From Streptomyces coeruleorubidus (GTDB lineage: Bacteria; Actinomycetota; Actinomycetes; Streptomycetales; Streptomycetaceae): 64,000 nucleotides of DNA. Below the pieces are notes generated by a model. It saw only the letters and a program-made list of their open reading frames with translations, was not told the origin of the DNA and did not search any database. The stretch is taken from contig NZ_CP118527.1 of the NCBI RefSeq assembly GCF_028885415.1, positions 4,030,001 to 4,094,000 on the forward strand, given 5' to 3'. Numbering within the stretch: the first letter of the stretch is position 1; each line of letters starts with the position of its first letter. Of this stretch, positions 17,504 through 30,570 are shown piece after piece. The position numbers were made by a program, and so were the translations under genes.

Positions 17504-18331
17504 ATGGCATCCCCACCCTCCTCCGCGTCCCCATCCCCGTCCCCGTACCCGAAGGCCCAGCGAGAGGCCCAGCGAGAGCCCCGGCGAGAGACCTCGCGCA
17601 CCGTGCTCGTCACCGGCGCCGGTACCGGCATCGGCCGTGCCACCGCCCACGCGTTCGCCGACGCGGGGGCACACGTCGTGGCGGTGGGCCGCCGCGAGGC
17701 GCCCCTCGCCGGGACCGCCGCTCACGACCCGGCCCGCATCGGCCCGCTCGTCGCCGACATCACGGCCGCCGACGGCCCCGAGAGCATCGTCCGTGCGGCG
17801 CTGGACCGGCACGGCCGTATCGATGTGCTCGTGAACAACGCGGGCATCGTCAACACGCAGTCCCTGCGCACCTACACGCGTGCCGCCCTCCAGCCCCAGC
17901 TCGCGACGAACCTCCTCGCTCCCGTCCTGCTCGTGCAGGCCGCGCTCCCGGCTCTGGAGGACAGCCGGGGCGTGATCGTGAACGTGACGACGTCCGTCGG
18001 GCAGCGCGCCTGGCCGGGCAACTCCCTGTACGCGGCCGGTAAGGCGGCCCTGGAGGTGCTCACACGCAGTTGGGCGGTCGAGCTCGCCCCGCTGGGGATC
18101 CGGGTCGCCGCCGTGGCGCCGGGCGCGATCGACACACCGATCGGCGAACACGCGGGCGCCACCCCCGAGCAGCAGGCCGCGATCCGCGCGTGGCAGCTCG
18201 AGCACACGCCGCTCGGCCGGGTCGGACGCCCCGAGGAGGTGGCGTGGGCGATCACACAACTGGCATCCCCGCAGGCCTCGTTCGTCACCGGCGTGGTGCT
18301 TCCGGTGGACGGCGGCGCGGTGGTCGCATGA
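17504..18331 (+). CDS. Short-chain dehydrogenase/reductase (SDR) family oxidoreductase
   Basis: The 275-residue protein has a Ser/Pro-rich first 30 residues, then a classical SDR domain: cofactor motif VLVTGAGTGIGRATA, VNNAG-type motif VLVNNAGIVN, catalytic Ser near VNVTTSVGQ, YxxxK as YAAGK (LYAAGKAALEVLTRSW), and a C-terminal TGVVLPVDGGAVVA. GxxxGxG suggests NAD(P)H use. The start at ATG 17504 is chosen because the alternative at 17465 would start translation inside the operator. Its stop overlaps the merR start (ATGA). The Pro/Ser-rich N-terminus is unusual for SDRs. Substrate unknown. Confidence 0.9.
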   Translation: MASPPSSASPSPSPYPKAQREAQREPRRETSRTVLVTGAGTGIGRATAHAFADAGAHVVAVGRREAPLAGTAAHDPARIGPLVADITAADGPESIVRAALDRHGRIDVLVNNAGIVNTQSLRTYTRAALQPQLATNLLAPVLLVQAALPALEDSRGVIVNVTTSVGQRAWPGNSLYAAGKAALEVLTRSWAVELAPLGIRVAAVAPGAIDTPIGEHAGATPEQQAAIRAWQLEHTPLGRVGRPEEVAWAITQLASPQASFVTGVVLPVDGGAVVA

Positions 18332-18729
18332 GACTGACGCGCATGGCGGAACCACGTATGCGGATCGGTGAACTCGCCGAGGCGACCGGCACGACGCCGC
18401 GTGCCCTGCGTCACTACGAGCAGGCGGGGCTCATCACCTCCGCACGCGCCGCGAACGGCTATCGCCTGTACGACGCCGGCACGGCCGTCCGCGTCCGCAA
18501 CGTCCGCCGTCTGCTGGACGTGGGTCTGACGCTCGACGACGTACGGGTGTTCCTGCCGTGCCTGGACGGCGACGTCACGGCCGGGCCCGCCTCCGAGGAG
18601 GCGCTCCGGGTCGCCGCCGGCCGTCTCGCGGTGCTGGACGCGCGCATCGCCGCGCAGGTCGCGGTCCGCGACCGGCTGGCGGCGGCACTGCGCGAGGCCA
18701 CCGGCGCACGCGTGCGACCGGTGGCCTGA
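18328..18729 (+). CDS. MerR-family transcriptional regulator
   Basis: The 133-residue protein has an N-terminal MerR winged helix (MRIGELAEATGTTPRALRHY, YEQAGLITSARAANGYRLYD) followed by RRLLDVGLTLDDVRVFLPCL and a short dimerisation helix. A single Cys (FLPCL) and no Cys-x-x-Cys cluster are visible, so it is not an obvious metal or redox SoxR type. ATG 18328 overlaps the SDR stop, indicating coupled translation. ATGs at 18343 and 18358 are alternative starts. It most likely autoregulates the operon through the 24-bp dyad upstream of the SDR gene. Confidence 0.88.
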   Translation: MRLTRMAEPRMRIGELAEATGTTPRALRHYEQAGLITSARAANGYRLYDAGTAVRVRNVRRLLDVGLTLDDVRVFLPCLDGDVTAGPASEEALRVAAGRLAVLDARIAAQVAVRDRLAAALREATGARVRPVA

Positions 18730-18750
18730 CAGAGCCCCGGCGGGACTGGG

Positions 18751-22284
<3,534 letters not shown>

Positions 22285-22520
22285 TCGGGGCTTTTTCCGT
22301 CCAGAGGTGGGCAGGGGTGGGCAACACGACGGGCCCGACACGCGCCGCGGGCCGGGGGTCTCCAGCGTACGACGACGCGCGCCCGCGCGGCGGGGCTGTG
22401 GACAACGCCCGATCTCCGCGAGGCCCGCCCGGCCGCCTGCCCCCGTATGCAGCCGGGCAGGAACGGAACCAGCCGCCCAATCTTCACAACTTCACCTCCA
22501 CCCGTTGATTTCGCCACGGC

Positions 22521-24002
22521 ATGATCGGTCCGGTCTCCCGAGCGGTACCCCCACCCGTAAGGCCCGGCATGCCCGCCCCCGCCCTCCAGGTCCCAGAGGC
22601 CCACATACCGACGCCGGTCGCCCCTTCCCGCGGCGACCGGCACCCGGATCGCGCGCGGTGGGACCCCTGGATCCTCGCCGCCGTCCTCTTCGCCGCCTAC
22701 GCGGCCGTCTCCGTCGGCCGCTACCGGCACATGACGACCCTCTCCTGGGACCTGGGCATCTTCGAGCAGGTGGTGCGCGCGTACGCGCATCTGCGGGCGC
22801 CGGTGTCCGACCTCAAGGGGCCGGGGTTCGACATCCTGGGTGACCATTTCAGCCCGGTGACGGCCCTGCTCGCGCCGGCGTACCGGCTGTTTCCCTCGCC
22901 GGTCACGCTGCTGGTCGCCCAGGCCGCGCTCTTCGCCCTGTCCGCCGTACCGGTCACCCGCGCCGCCGCCCGGCTCCTCGGCCGTCGCCGCGGTCTCGCC
23001 CTCGGCCTCGCCTACGGACTGTCCTGGGGCGTGCAGCGCGCCGTCGACTTCGACTTCCACGAGATCTGCTTCGCCGTCCCGCTGATCGCCTTCTCCCTGG
23101 AGGCCCTGCTCGCGGACCGCCGGGGCGCGGCCCTGTGCTGGGCGCTGCCCCTGGTGCTGGTGAAGGAGGACCTGGGGCTGACGCTGGCCGCGATCGCGCT
23201 CGTCGTCGCCTGGCGGGCGCGCGGCTCGTCGCCGCGGACGGTTCCGTACGCGCTCGGTGCCGCCGTGTTCGGCGTGGCGGCGATGCTGCTCGTCCTCACG
23301 GTGGTCATCCCGTCGTTCAACACCGCCGGGACCTACGACTACTGGAACAAGGTCAGCGAGTCGGGCAGCCCCGTCGACGGCCTGGACACCAAGCTCCGCA
23401 CCCTCGCCTGGCTGCTGATCCCCACCACCGGGCTGCTCGCCCTGCGTTCCCCGCTGCTGCTGGTGGCCCTGCCGACGCTCGGCTGGCGCTTCCTGTCCGG
23501 CGACGACCACTACTGGGGCACGGACTGGCACTACAGCGCGGTCCTGATGCCGGTCGTCTTCCTCGCCCTCGCCGACGCCCTCACGGCCGCGCGCCACAGC
23601 CCGCGCCCGTGGCTGAGCTCGTACGCCGCCCAGCTGCCGGCCGCCGTCGCCGCCGCGGCCCTGGCTCTGACCACGTCGCTGCCGCTGGCGCAGCTCACGG
23701 AGGCCGGTATCTACCGCGAGCCCGCCGCGGTGTCCGGCGTCGAACGGCTCCTGGCGCGGATCCCCGACGGCGCCACCGTCGAGGCCAACGTCGGCCCGAT
23801 CAGCCGCCTGACCTCGCGCTGCCGGGTCTTCTGGCTCGGCAACACCCAGGGCGTCACCCCGCAGTACATCGCCCTGGAGAACATCGACGGCACGTACCGC
23901 GACCCGGTGGGCTACGCCGGGGACCTGCACCCCGGCGCCGAGTACGCCGTCGCGGGCAAGGCGGGCGGGTACGTGGTCCTGGAGCGGCTGACGGCGAGCT
24001 GA
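22521..24002 (+). CDS. DUF2079 polytopic membrane protein
   Basis: The 493-residue integral membrane protein has about nine hydrophobic segments after a Pro-rich cytoplasmic head. DUF2079 traits are WDLGIFEQVVRAYAHLR near residue 75, GDHFSPVTALLAPAY, the acidic pair in DFDFHEICFAVPLIAF, and VLVKEDLGLTLAAIAL. The C-terminal 100 residues are soluble (VEANVGPISRLTSRCRVFWL). The fold resembles GT-C glycosyltransferase membrane proteins, but no function is proven. The start is uncertain: ATG 22521 has no clear ribosome-binding site, and ATG 22569 (MPAPALQ) is an alternative. It ends in a strong hairpin. Confidence 0.85.
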   Translation: MIGPVSRAVPPPVRPGMPAPALQVPEAHIPTPVAPSRGDRHPDRARWDPWILAAVLFAAYAAVSVGRYRHMTTLSWDLGIFEQVVRAYAHLRAPVSDLKGPGFDILGDHFSPVTALLAPAYRLFPSPVTLLVAQAALFALSAVPVTRAAARLLGRRRGLALGLAYGLSWGVQRAVDFDFHEICFAVPLIAFSLEALLADRRGAALCWALPLVLVKEDLGLTLAAIALVVAWRARGSSPRTVPYALGAAVFGVAAMLLVLTVVIPSFNTAGTYDYWNKVSESGSPVDGLDTKLRTLAWLLIPTTGLLALRSPLLLVALPTLGWRFLSGDDHYWGTDWHYSAVLMPVVFLALADALTAARHSPRPWLSSYAAQLPAAVAAAALALTTSLPLAQLTEAGIYREPAAVSGVERLLARIPDGATVEANVGPISRLTSRCRVFWLGNTQGVTPQYIALENIDGTYRDPVGYAGDLHPGAEYAVAGKAGGYVVLERLTAS

Positions 24003-24033
24003 CACCGGATGCTCACACCCTGTCGAGCACCGA

Positions 24034-24067
24034 GCCCGCCCCGGAGGCGGAAACCTCCGGGGCGGGC
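24034..24067. terminator. Bidirectional terminator between the DUF2079 gene and the ABC permease gene
   Basis: A perfect 14-bp stem, GCCCGCCCCGGAGG (24034-24047) with its complement at 24054-24067, has a 6-nt loop (CGGAAA). It lies between two convergent stops (24002 and 24108) and should serve both. Confidence 0.85.
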
Positions 24068-24107
24068 CCGTCCCCCGCAACCCCCGTGTGCGGTGGTCCT
24101 TGGCCGG

Positions 24108-26687
24108 CTACTCCGTCGCGATGGCGTTCAGGACGTTCATCCGGCCCGCCCGGAACGCCGGGATGAGGGCGGCGAACAGCCCCACGAACGCCGAGGCGAT
24201 GAAGACGCCGGTGATCGTCGGCCAGGGGATCTCCAGGACCTCCAGACCCTCCAGGGCGAGGAGCTGCTGTGCGGTGGCGCCCCAGCCCATGCCCAGTCCG
24301 AGGCCCAGGAGGGCGCCGAAGAGGGCGATGACGACCGACTCCATGCGGATCATGCGGCGCAGCTGACGGCGGGAGAGGCCGATCGCCCGCATCAGGCCGA
24401 TCTCCCGGGTGCGCTCCACCACCGACAGGGCCAGGGTGTTCACCACGCCCAGGATGGCGACGATGATCGCCAGGGCCAGCAGGCCGTAGATCATGTTGAG
24501 CAGCTGGCCGATCTGGTCCTTCAGGGCCTCCTTGTAGTCGGTCTGGTCGCGCACGGTGTACTGCGGGTAGTCGTGCAGCGCCGACTTCAGGGACTTGTAG
24601 GCGGCGTCCTGCTGCCCGTCCTTGGCGCTGGCGAAGAGCACCGAGTCCAGCGGCATCTTGTCGGCCGGGACGTACTTGGCCATGGTCGAGATGGAGGTGT
24701 ACATCGCGCCCGCGTCGATCACGACGTCACTGCTGGTGATCGCCCGGACGGTCAGGTCGGCCGTGGAGCCGCCCTTGAAGGCGACCTTGATCTTGGAGCC
24801 GAGGCTGATGCCGTGGTCCTTGGCGAACTTCTCGTGCACGGACATCGAGTCGGGCTTGTAGGCGTCGGGCAGCTTGCCGGCGACCACCTCGGTGCGCAGG
24901 TCGGTCGCGTACGACGGGTCGGCCGCCGTGATCGCCGTCTTCTTGAGCGTCTTGCCGTCAGGGGTGGTGAAGTCGGCCTGGGTCCACTTGTACTCCGTGA
25001 CCCGCTCCAGGTCCGACGACGACTTCACGGCCTTGACCGCCTGCGGGGTGATCAGCTGGCCGCTGTCGGACTGGATGATGAAGTCCGTGCCCACGGTCTT
25101 GTCGAGTTGGTCGGTGGCGGACGCCACCATGGAGGAGCCGACCACGGACAGGCACGCCACCAGGGCGAGACCGATCATCAGCGCGGCGCCCGTCGCGCCG
25201 GTGCGGCGCGGGTTGCGCAGGGCGTTGCGCTCGGCCATGCGGCCGACCGGGCCGAACATGCGCAGCAGGACGGCGCCGAGGACGCGGACCACACCGCCGG
25301 CGAGCAGCGGGCCGATGACGACGAAGCCGATCAGCGACAGCACCACGCCGAGGCCGAGCCACAGCGAGCCCTCCTGTGCCTTGTCGGCCGCCGCCGTCAA
25401 GTAGAGGCAGAAGACGCCGGCGCCGGTGAGGACCGTGCCGATCACGCCGCGGATCCAGCCGGCCTTGGCGTCCGCGGGGACTCCCGCGTCGCGCAGTGCG
25501 GCCATCGGGGAGATCTTGCCGGCCCGCCGGGCGGGCAGGTAGGCGGCCAGGACGGTGACGACCACGCCGAGGACGAGGCCGACCACCGGGGTCGTCCAGG
25601 CCACCGTCAGGTCGTCGGTGGACAGCTCCATGCCCATCTGGCCCATGAGCTTCATCAGGCCGACCGCGAGGCCGACGCCCCCGGCCACGCCGAGCACCGA
25701 TCCGACGACGCCGAGCAGCAGCGCCTCGGCCAGCACGGAGCGGTTGACCTGCTTGCGGGAGGAGCCGATCGCCCGCATCAGGCCGATCTCCCGGGTGCGC
25801 TGGGCGACCAGCATGGAGAAGGTGTTGATGATCAGGAAGATGCCGACGAGGAAGGCGATCCCGGCGAAGCCGAGCATCGCGTACTTCATGACGTTCATGA
25901 AGCCCGCGACGTCCTTCTGGTTGGCGTCGGCGGTCTCCTTGGCGGTCTTCACCTGGAAGTCGGCGCCGAGCTCGGCCGTGACGTTCTTCTTCAGCTGCGC
26001 GTCGCTGACGCCGGTGGCCGCGGTGACGTTGACGTTGGTGTAGACGCCGGTCTCACCGACCAGGGTCTGCTGGGCGGTCTTGGTGTCGAGGTAGAAGATC
26101 GCGGCGCCGGGGTTGGTGACGGTGAAGTCGGCGATGCCGGAGATCTTCGCCTTGTGGGTGCCGACCGCGCTGATCACGCCGATCTCGTCACCGAGCTTCA
26201 GGTCCTGCTTGTCGGCGGTGTCGGCGTCGACCATGATCTGGTCGGCGCTCTTGGGTGCCGCACCTGAGGTGATCTCCATGGTGCGGGCTTCGTTGGCGTT
26301 CCAGCTGCCGACGATGGTCGGGGCGCCGCTGGAAGGCGACAGGTTGTCCTTGTCGGCGTCGACGACCGTCACCGACGTCGAGAACACCGCGCCCTCGGCG
26401 GACTTCACACCGTCGGCCTTGCGCACCTCGCCCAGCACGGAGGCCGGCATGACCGGCGGCTTGCCGTTGTCGGCGGTCGTCTCACCGCTGTCGGAGGCGC
26501 CCTTGGCGCTCACGGTCACGTCCGAGGAGGCGGCCGCGAAGAGCTTGTCGAACGTCGTGGACATGGTGTCCGTGAAGACGAGCGTCCCGCAGACGAAGCC
26601 CACCGACAGCAGGACGGCGATCGCCGACAGCGCCATGCGTCCCTTGTGCGCGAAGAAGTTGCGCATGGAGGTCTTCATGACGGTCAT
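24108..26687 (-). CDS. ABC transporter permease (MacB/FtsX type, two FtsX domains)
   Basis: The 859-residue membrane protein has an N-terminal transmembrane helix (MALSAIAVLLSVGFVCGTLVF), a large extracytoplasmic MacB-like periplasmic-core domain, an FtsX block of three helices around residues 255-370 (with TREIGLMRAIGSSRKQV), a fourth helix region near 400, a second extracytoplasmic domain, and a terminal FtsX block (RTREIGLMRAIGLSRRQLRR ... FVGLFAALIPAFRAGRMNVL). This is the type VII ABC layout that moves lipids, peptides or signals across the outer leaflet rather than importing solutes. ATG 26687 overlaps the ATPase stop (ATGA). Confidence 0.93.
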   Translation of the reverse strand: MTVMKTSMRNFFAHKGRMALSAIAVLLSVGFVCGTLVFTDTMSTTFDKLFAAASSDVTVSAKGASDSGETTADNGKPPVMPASVLGEVRKADGVKSAEGAVFSTSVTVVDADKDNLSPSSGAPTIVGSWNANEARTMEITSGAAPKSADQIMVDADTADKQDLKLGDEIGVISAVGTHKAKISGIADFTVTNPGAAIFYLDTKTAQQTLVGETGVYTNVNVTAATGVSDAQLKKNVTAELGADFQVKTAKETADANQKDVAGFMNVMKYAMLGFAGIAFLVGIFLIINTFSMLVAQRTREIGLMRAIGSSRKQVNRSVLAEALLLGVVGSVLGVAGGVGLAVGLMKLMGQMGMELSTDDLTVAWTTPVVGLVLGVVVTVLAAYLPARRAGKISPMAALRDAGVPADAKAGWIRGVIGTVLTGAGVFCLYLTAAADKAQEGSLWLGLGVVLSLIGFVVIGPLLAGGVVRVLGAVLLRMFGPVGRMAERNALRNPRRTGATGAALMIGLALVACLSVVGSSMVASATDQLDKTVGTDFIIQSDSGQLITPQAVKAVKSSSDLERVTEYKWTQADFTTPDGKTLKKTAITAADPSYATDLRTEVVAGKLPDAYKPDSMSVHEKFAKDHGISLGSKIKVAFKGGSTADLTVRAITSSDVVIDAGAMYTSISTMAKYVPADKMPLDSVLFASAKDGQQDAAYKSLKSALHDYPQYTVRDQTDYKEALKDQIGQLLNMIYGLLALAIIVAILGVVNTLALSVVERTREIGLMRAIGLSRRQLRRMIRMESVVIALFGALLGLGLGMGWGATAQQLLALEGLEVLEIPWPTITGVFIASAFVGLFAALIPAFRAGRMNVLNAIATE

Positions 26688-27472
26688 GACGTGCGCCCCC
26701 GGGCGTCGAAGTCCTTCATCCGGTCCAGGACGGCCTCCGCGGTCGGCTTGAACATCTCGTCGACGATGCGGCCGTCGGCGAGGTACAGCACACGGTCCGC
26801 GTAACTGGCGGCGACCGGGTCGTGGGTGACCATCACGATGGTCTGGCCCAGCTCGTCCACGGACCGGCGCAGGAAGCCGAGGACCTCGGCGCCGGCGCGC
26901 GAGTCGAGGTTTCCGGTCGGCTCGTCCCCGAAGATGATCTCGGGCCGGGCCGCCAGCGCCCGCGCCACGGCGACGCGCTGCTGCTGGCCGCCGGACAGCT
27001 GGGTGGGCCGGTGCTTGAGACGGTCGGCGAGCCCGACGGTCTCCACGACCCGCGTCAGCCACTGCTTGTCCGGCTTGCGGCCCGCGATGTCCATGGGCAG
27101 CGTGATGTTCTCGATGGCGTTGAGCGTCGGCAGCAGGTTGAACGCCTGGAAGATGAACCCGATCCGGTCCCGGCGCAGTTGCGTGAGCTTCTTGTCCTTC
27201 AGGCCGGTGATCTCGGTCTCGTCGAGGTAGATCTGCCCGCTGGTGACGGTGTCGAGCCCGGCGAGGCAGTGCATGAGCGTGGACTTGCCGGACCCCGAGG
27301 GGCCCATGATCGCGGTGAACTGGCCGCGTGCGATGTCCACGTCGACGTGGTCGAGGGCGACGACACGGGTCTCACCGGACCCGTACGCCTTCACGACCTG
27401 CCGCGCCCGCGCGGCAACGGCCGTACGCCCTCCAGTGCCCCCGTGCCTGGGAATGGTCACAGCCGAAGTCAC
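26684..27472 (-). CDS. ABC transporter ATP-binding protein (LolD/MacB family)
   Basis: The 262-residue protein starts at GTG 27472, 6 nt after AGGAGA (VTSAVTIPRHGGTGGRTAVA). Nucleotide-binding motifs are Walker A GPSGSGKST, Q-loop FQAFNLLPTLNA, signature LSGGQQQRVAVARAL, Walker B IIFGDEPTGNLDS, and the switch His in VTHD. The LLPTLNAxENI and TGNLDS wording is typical of the LolD/MacB/FtsE group that partners with FtsX permeases. It is the first gene of a two-gene operon with the overlapping permease. Confidence 0.95.
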   Translation of the reverse strand: MTSAVTIPRHGGTGGRTAVAARARQVVKAYGSGETRVVALDHVDVDIARGQFTAIMGPSGSGKSTLMHCLAGLDTVTSGQIYLDETEITGLKDKKLTQLRRDRIGFIFQAFNLLPTLNAIENITLPMDIAGRKPDKQWLTRVVETVGLADRLKHRPTQLSGGQQQRVAVARALAARPEIIFGDEPTGNLDSRAGAEVLGFLRRSVDELGQTIVMVTHDPVAASYADRVLYLADGRIVDEMFKPTAEAVLDRMKDFDARGRTS

Positions 27473-27948
27473 GGTATGTCTCCTATATCGGTCAGCAGAT
27501 GGTGAAGGCGGTCGCCTGGTCGACAGCCGCGGTATGCGTTGCCGGACCACTGGGTCCGTCCGACGCGTTTCAGTCTCGCGGCGGGGAGGGGTCCCGCGCC
27601 CTGGTGCTCAGCGCAGTCTTTCCCTGTGGAAAACCCCACCCCCGCCGGTGTGCCAAACCGCCCCCCGGCGGCATAAAGCCAGGTTAAGGACCGACCCCTG
27701 CGCGTCTCGTCCTCCGCCGGTACGAACCCTCCCCAGGTCGTAGTACGGAGGTACCCCTAGGGGCAGTCCACCGAAGGGTGGAGACCGTCTCAGGGTTCGC
27801 TCCACCCGTCGGCCCATCAAGGCTCCACCCTCCCGCGACGTCAGGGTCAAGTGGGAAGCTGTCCGGGTAGCAGGTAGGTGCAAGGGGCAGGCAAAGCGAC
27901 GGTACCCGTGGCGCAGGCGCGGCCGGGGCGAGGGGGAGGAAATCCGGG
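27473..27948. other. 476-bp divergent intergenic region (ABC operon / MFS gene)
   Basis: No supported ORF. It must contain both promoters. Near the centre are CCCTAGGGG-type words (27756-27766) and a small stem CCACC-GAAG-GGTGG (27770-27783). Reading leftward, the ABC operon leader is long, with GTATGTCTCCTATATCGG next to its ribosome-binding site. I could not pick a confident -35/-10 pair. Confidence 0.35.
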
Positions 27949-29442
27949 GTGGGCAGCACCAGTTCCGCGGCACGTGAGACCGCACGTCCCGCCACGACCG
28001 GCCGGCGGGGCGCTGTCGTCGCCGCCCTCATGCTCTCGATGGCGCTGGCGGCGCTCGACGCCACCATCGTCTCGACCGCCGTCCCGCAGATCGTCGGGGA
28101 CCTCGGCGGCTTCTCCGTCTTCTCCTGGCTGTTCTCCGGCTATCTGCTGGCCGTGACCGTCACCCTGCCCGTCTACGGCAAGCTCTCCGACACCTTCGGC
28201 CGCAAACCGGTCCTCGTCGCGGGCTCGGTGGTCTTCCTCGTCGGCTCCCTGCTGTGCGCGCTGGCCTGGAACATGGGGGCGCTCATCGCGTTCCGCGTCG
28301 TGCAGGGTCTGGGCGGCGGCGCGCTCCAGGGCACCGTGCAGACGCTCGCCGCCGACCTCTACCCGCTGAAGGACCGCCCCAGGATCCAGTCGAAGCTGTC
28401 CACGGTGTGGGCGGTCTCGGCGGTCGCCGGCCCGGGTCTGGGCGGCGTGCTCGCCGCCTACGCGGACTGGCGCTGGATCTTCCTGGTCAACCTGCCGATC
28501 GGCGCGGTCGCGTTGTGGCTGATCGTCCGTCACCTCCACGAGCCGCAGCGGGAAACCGGCACGCACGCGCGCGTGGACTGGGCGGGCGCCCTCGCCGTGT
28601 TCGCCTGTGGCGGTGTTCTGCTCACGGCCCTGGTGCAGGGCGGGGTGGCGTGGCCGTGGCTGTCGGCGCCCTCACTCGCCCTGTTCGGTACGGGACTCGC
28701 CCTGGTCGCGGTCGTGGTGCTGGTGGAGCGCCGGGCGGCGGAGCCGATCATCCCGGGCTGGGTGTGGCGGCGCCGTACGATCGCCGCGGTCAATCTGGCC
28801 CTGGGCGCGCTGGGTCTGCTGATGGTCGCGCCGGCGGTGTTCCTGCCCACCTACGCGCAGTCGGTGCTGGGCCTCGCGCCCGTGGCCGCCGGATTCGTGC
28901 TGTCCGTATGGACGTTGAGCTGGCCCATATCGGCGGCGCTGAGCCAGCACGTGTACCGCAGGATCGGCTTCCGCAACACGGCGATGCTGGGCATCGGAGC
29001 GGCCGCGCTGATCCTGTTCGCGTTCCCGTTCCTGCCCTACCCCGGGCAGGCCTGGCAGCCGACCCTGCTGATGCTGCTCCTCGGCGCCGCGCTGGGCCTG
29101 TTCCAGTTGCCGCTCATCGTCGGTGTGCAGTCGACGGTGGGGTGGGCGGAGCGCGGTACGACGACCGCGTCCGTGCTGTTCTGCCGGCAGACCGGCCAGA
29201 CGGTCGGCGCGGCGGTCTTCGGCGCTGTCGCCAACGGGGTGCTGGCCGCCCGGCTCGGCGGCGCGAGCGACCTCGACTCGGTGACCCGGGCCCTCGCCTC
29301 GGGCACCGCGCCCGAGGCGACCCGGCGGGCGATCGCCGACGCGGTGCACGCGGTCTACCTGGGCGCCTCCTGCGCGGCGGCACTGGCGTTCCTGGTGCTG
29401 CTGTTCCTGGCGCCCAGGAAATTCCCTGTGCTCAAGGACTGA
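27949..29442 (+). CDS. MFS transporter, DHA2 (14-TM drug:H+ antiporter-2) family
   Basis: The 497-residue membrane protein has about 14 hydrophobic segments. Family motifs are LDATIVSTAVPQIVGDLGG (motif D1), YGKLSDTFGRKPVLVAGSVV (motif A), VVQGLGGGALQGTVQTLAAD (motif B), and the antiporter motif C region WAVSAVAGPGLGGVLAAYAD with WRWIFLVNLPIG. DHA2 pumps export drugs, dyes or lipids with proton exchange. GTG 27949 follows GGAGG by 8 nt. It is followed at 20 bp by a GNAT gene on the same strand. No adjacent repressor gene is visible, so regulation is not evident. Confidence 0.93.
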   Translation: MGSTSSAARETARPATTGRRGAVVAALMLSMALAALDATIVSTAVPQIVGDLGGFSVFSWLFSGYLLAVTVTLPVYGKLSDTFGRKPVLVAGSVVFLVGSLLCALAWNMGALIAFRVVQGLGGGALQGTVQTLAADLYPLKDRPRIQSKLSTVWAVSAVAGPGLGGVLAAYADWRWIFLVNLPIGAVALWLIVRHLHEPQRETGTHARVDWAGALAVFACGGVLLTALVQGGVAWPWLSAPSLALFGTGLALVAVVVLVERRAAEPIIPGWVWRRRTIAAVNLALGALGLLMVAPAVFLPTYAQSVLGLAPVAAGFVLSVWTLSWPISAALSQHVYRRIGFRNTAMLGIGAAALILFAFPFLPYPGQAWQPTLLMLLLGAALGLFQLPLIVGVQSTVGWAERGTTTASVLFCRQTGQTVGAAVFGAVANGVLAARLGGASDLDSVTRALASGTAPEATRRAIADAVHAVYLGASCAAALAFLVLLFLAPRKFPVLKD

Positions 29443-29462
29443 CCGTCCGTACCCTCCGGTCC

Positions 29463-29972
29463 ATGCTGACTCTGGAACGGCTGCGCGCCGATCACGCCGA
29501 TGCCCTGCTGGCCTTCGAGCGGGAGAACCGAGCGTACTTCGCGCGCACGGTCCCGGACCGCGGGGACGCCTACTTCACACCGGCCGGGTTCGCCGAACGC
29601 CACCGGGCGCTCCTGGAAGAGCAGCACGCGCGCGTGTGCCACTTCCATGTCCTCCTGGAGGATGACGTGCTGATCGGCCGGGTGAACCTGATGGACGCGG
29701 CGGACGGCAGCGCCGAACTCGGCTACCGCATCGGCGAGCGCGCCGCGGGCCGGGGCGTGGCGACGGCCGCCGTCGCGCAGATGTGCCGACTGGCCGCCGC
29801 CGAGTACGGGCTGACGTCCCTCACCGCGAAGACGACCCTGGACAATCCCGCCTCCATGAAGGTCCTGGCCCGCAACGGCTTCACGCCCGTCGGGGACACG
29901 ACCCTGAACGGCCGCCCCGGAGTCCGTTACGTACGCCGCCTCGGACGACTCACCGCACGGAAAGCGGGTTAA
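29463..29972 (+). CDS. RimJ/RimL-type GNAT acetyltransferase
   Basis: The 169-residue protein (MLTLERLRADHADALLAFER) has the GNAT core: LIGRVNLMDAADGSAELGYR, then acetyl-CoA loop IGERAAGRGVATAAVAQMCR (R-x-x-G-x-G/A), and the TAKTTLDNPASMKVLARNGF segment typical of the ribosomal-protein/amino-sugar acetylating RimJ/RimL branch. It starts 20 bp after the MFS stop and is likely cotranscribed with it. The specific substrate is unknown. A drug-modifying role next to an efflux pump is possible but unproven. Confidence 0.88.
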   Translation: MLTLERLRADHADALLAFERENRAYFARTVPDRGDAYFTPAGFAERHRALLEEQHARVCHFHVLLEDDVLIGRVNLMDAADGSAELGYRIGERAAGRGVATAAVAQMCRLAAAEYGLTSLTAKTTLDNPASMKVLARNGFTPVGDTTLNGRPGVRYVRRLGRLTARKAG

Positions 29973-30021
29973 TGCGGGTAACACCCGAGGTCAGCGTAGT
30001 AAGCGCGTACCGACCGATCAG

Positions 30022-30031
30022 TTTGGCCAAA
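30022..30031. promoter_or_regulatory. Palindrome upstream of the DUF485-symporter operon
   Basis: TTTGGCCAAA is a perfect 10-bp palindrome 102-111 bp upstream of the DUF485 start, within the 160-bp leader (29973-30132). It may be an operator. A TTGGCC word inside it could double as a -35 element. Confidence 0.3.
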
Positions 30032-30132
30032 CACTCGCGTCTGCCCGGTACCGCGAAGTAACGTGCGTGGCTCCCACCCCCACCTCCCTGCGGTCCGCCG
30101 CACCGGATCCGACCCGCGCAAGGAGCACCGGG

Positions 30133-30570
30133 ATGTCCTACGACCCGCCGCCACCGTCCTATCCGTACCGGCCGCCGAATTCCTCACCCTCCTACGACAC
30201 CTACCCCTGGATGCCGCAACAGCCGGCCGAACCGGCCCGGCGGCGCCCCCGGCGCCACGCCGCGCTCGGTCACCACAGCGACCTGCGCGTGCTGCGCAGC
30301 GCCTACCGCTGGCAGCGGCGCGTGGCCACGCTCACGGCGCTCGGCTACTTCGTCGTGTTCCTGATCCTGTCGGCGTTCGCACCGTCGTTCATGACGAGCA
30401 CCGTCACCGACGGCCTGCCCACCGGCCTGCTGCTCGCGCTCGTCCAGGTCCCCGTGACCTGGCTGGCGATCGCCCTGTACGAGCAGACGGCCCGCCGCCG
30501 CGTCGACCCCCTCGCGGACCGGATACGCAAGCAGGCCGAACTGGACGCCAGGCGGGAGGGAACGCGGTGA
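30133..30570 (+). CDS. DUF485 membrane protein (symporter partner)
   Basis: The 145-residue protein starts at ATG 30133, behind AAGGAGCACCGGG. A Pro/Tyr-rich cytoplasmic head (MSYDPPPPSYPYRPPNSSPS) leads to two transmembrane helices (VATLTALGYFVVFLILSAFA and LLLALVQVPVTWLAIALYEQ) and a basic tail YEQTARRRVDPLADRIRKQA. This is the DUF485/YjcH family, which regularly precedes acetate/organic-acid sodium symporters (ActP/MctP type) and is thought to assist them. The stop overlaps the symporter start (GTGA). The Pro-rich head is longer than in YjcH. Confidence 0.9.
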   Translation: MSYDPPPPSYPYRPPNSSPSYDTYPWMPQQPAEPARRRPRRHAALGHHSDLRVLRSAYRWQRRVATLTALGYFVVFLILSAFAPSFMTSTVTDGLPTGLLLALVQVPVTWLAIALYEQTARRRVDPLADRIRKQAELDARREGTR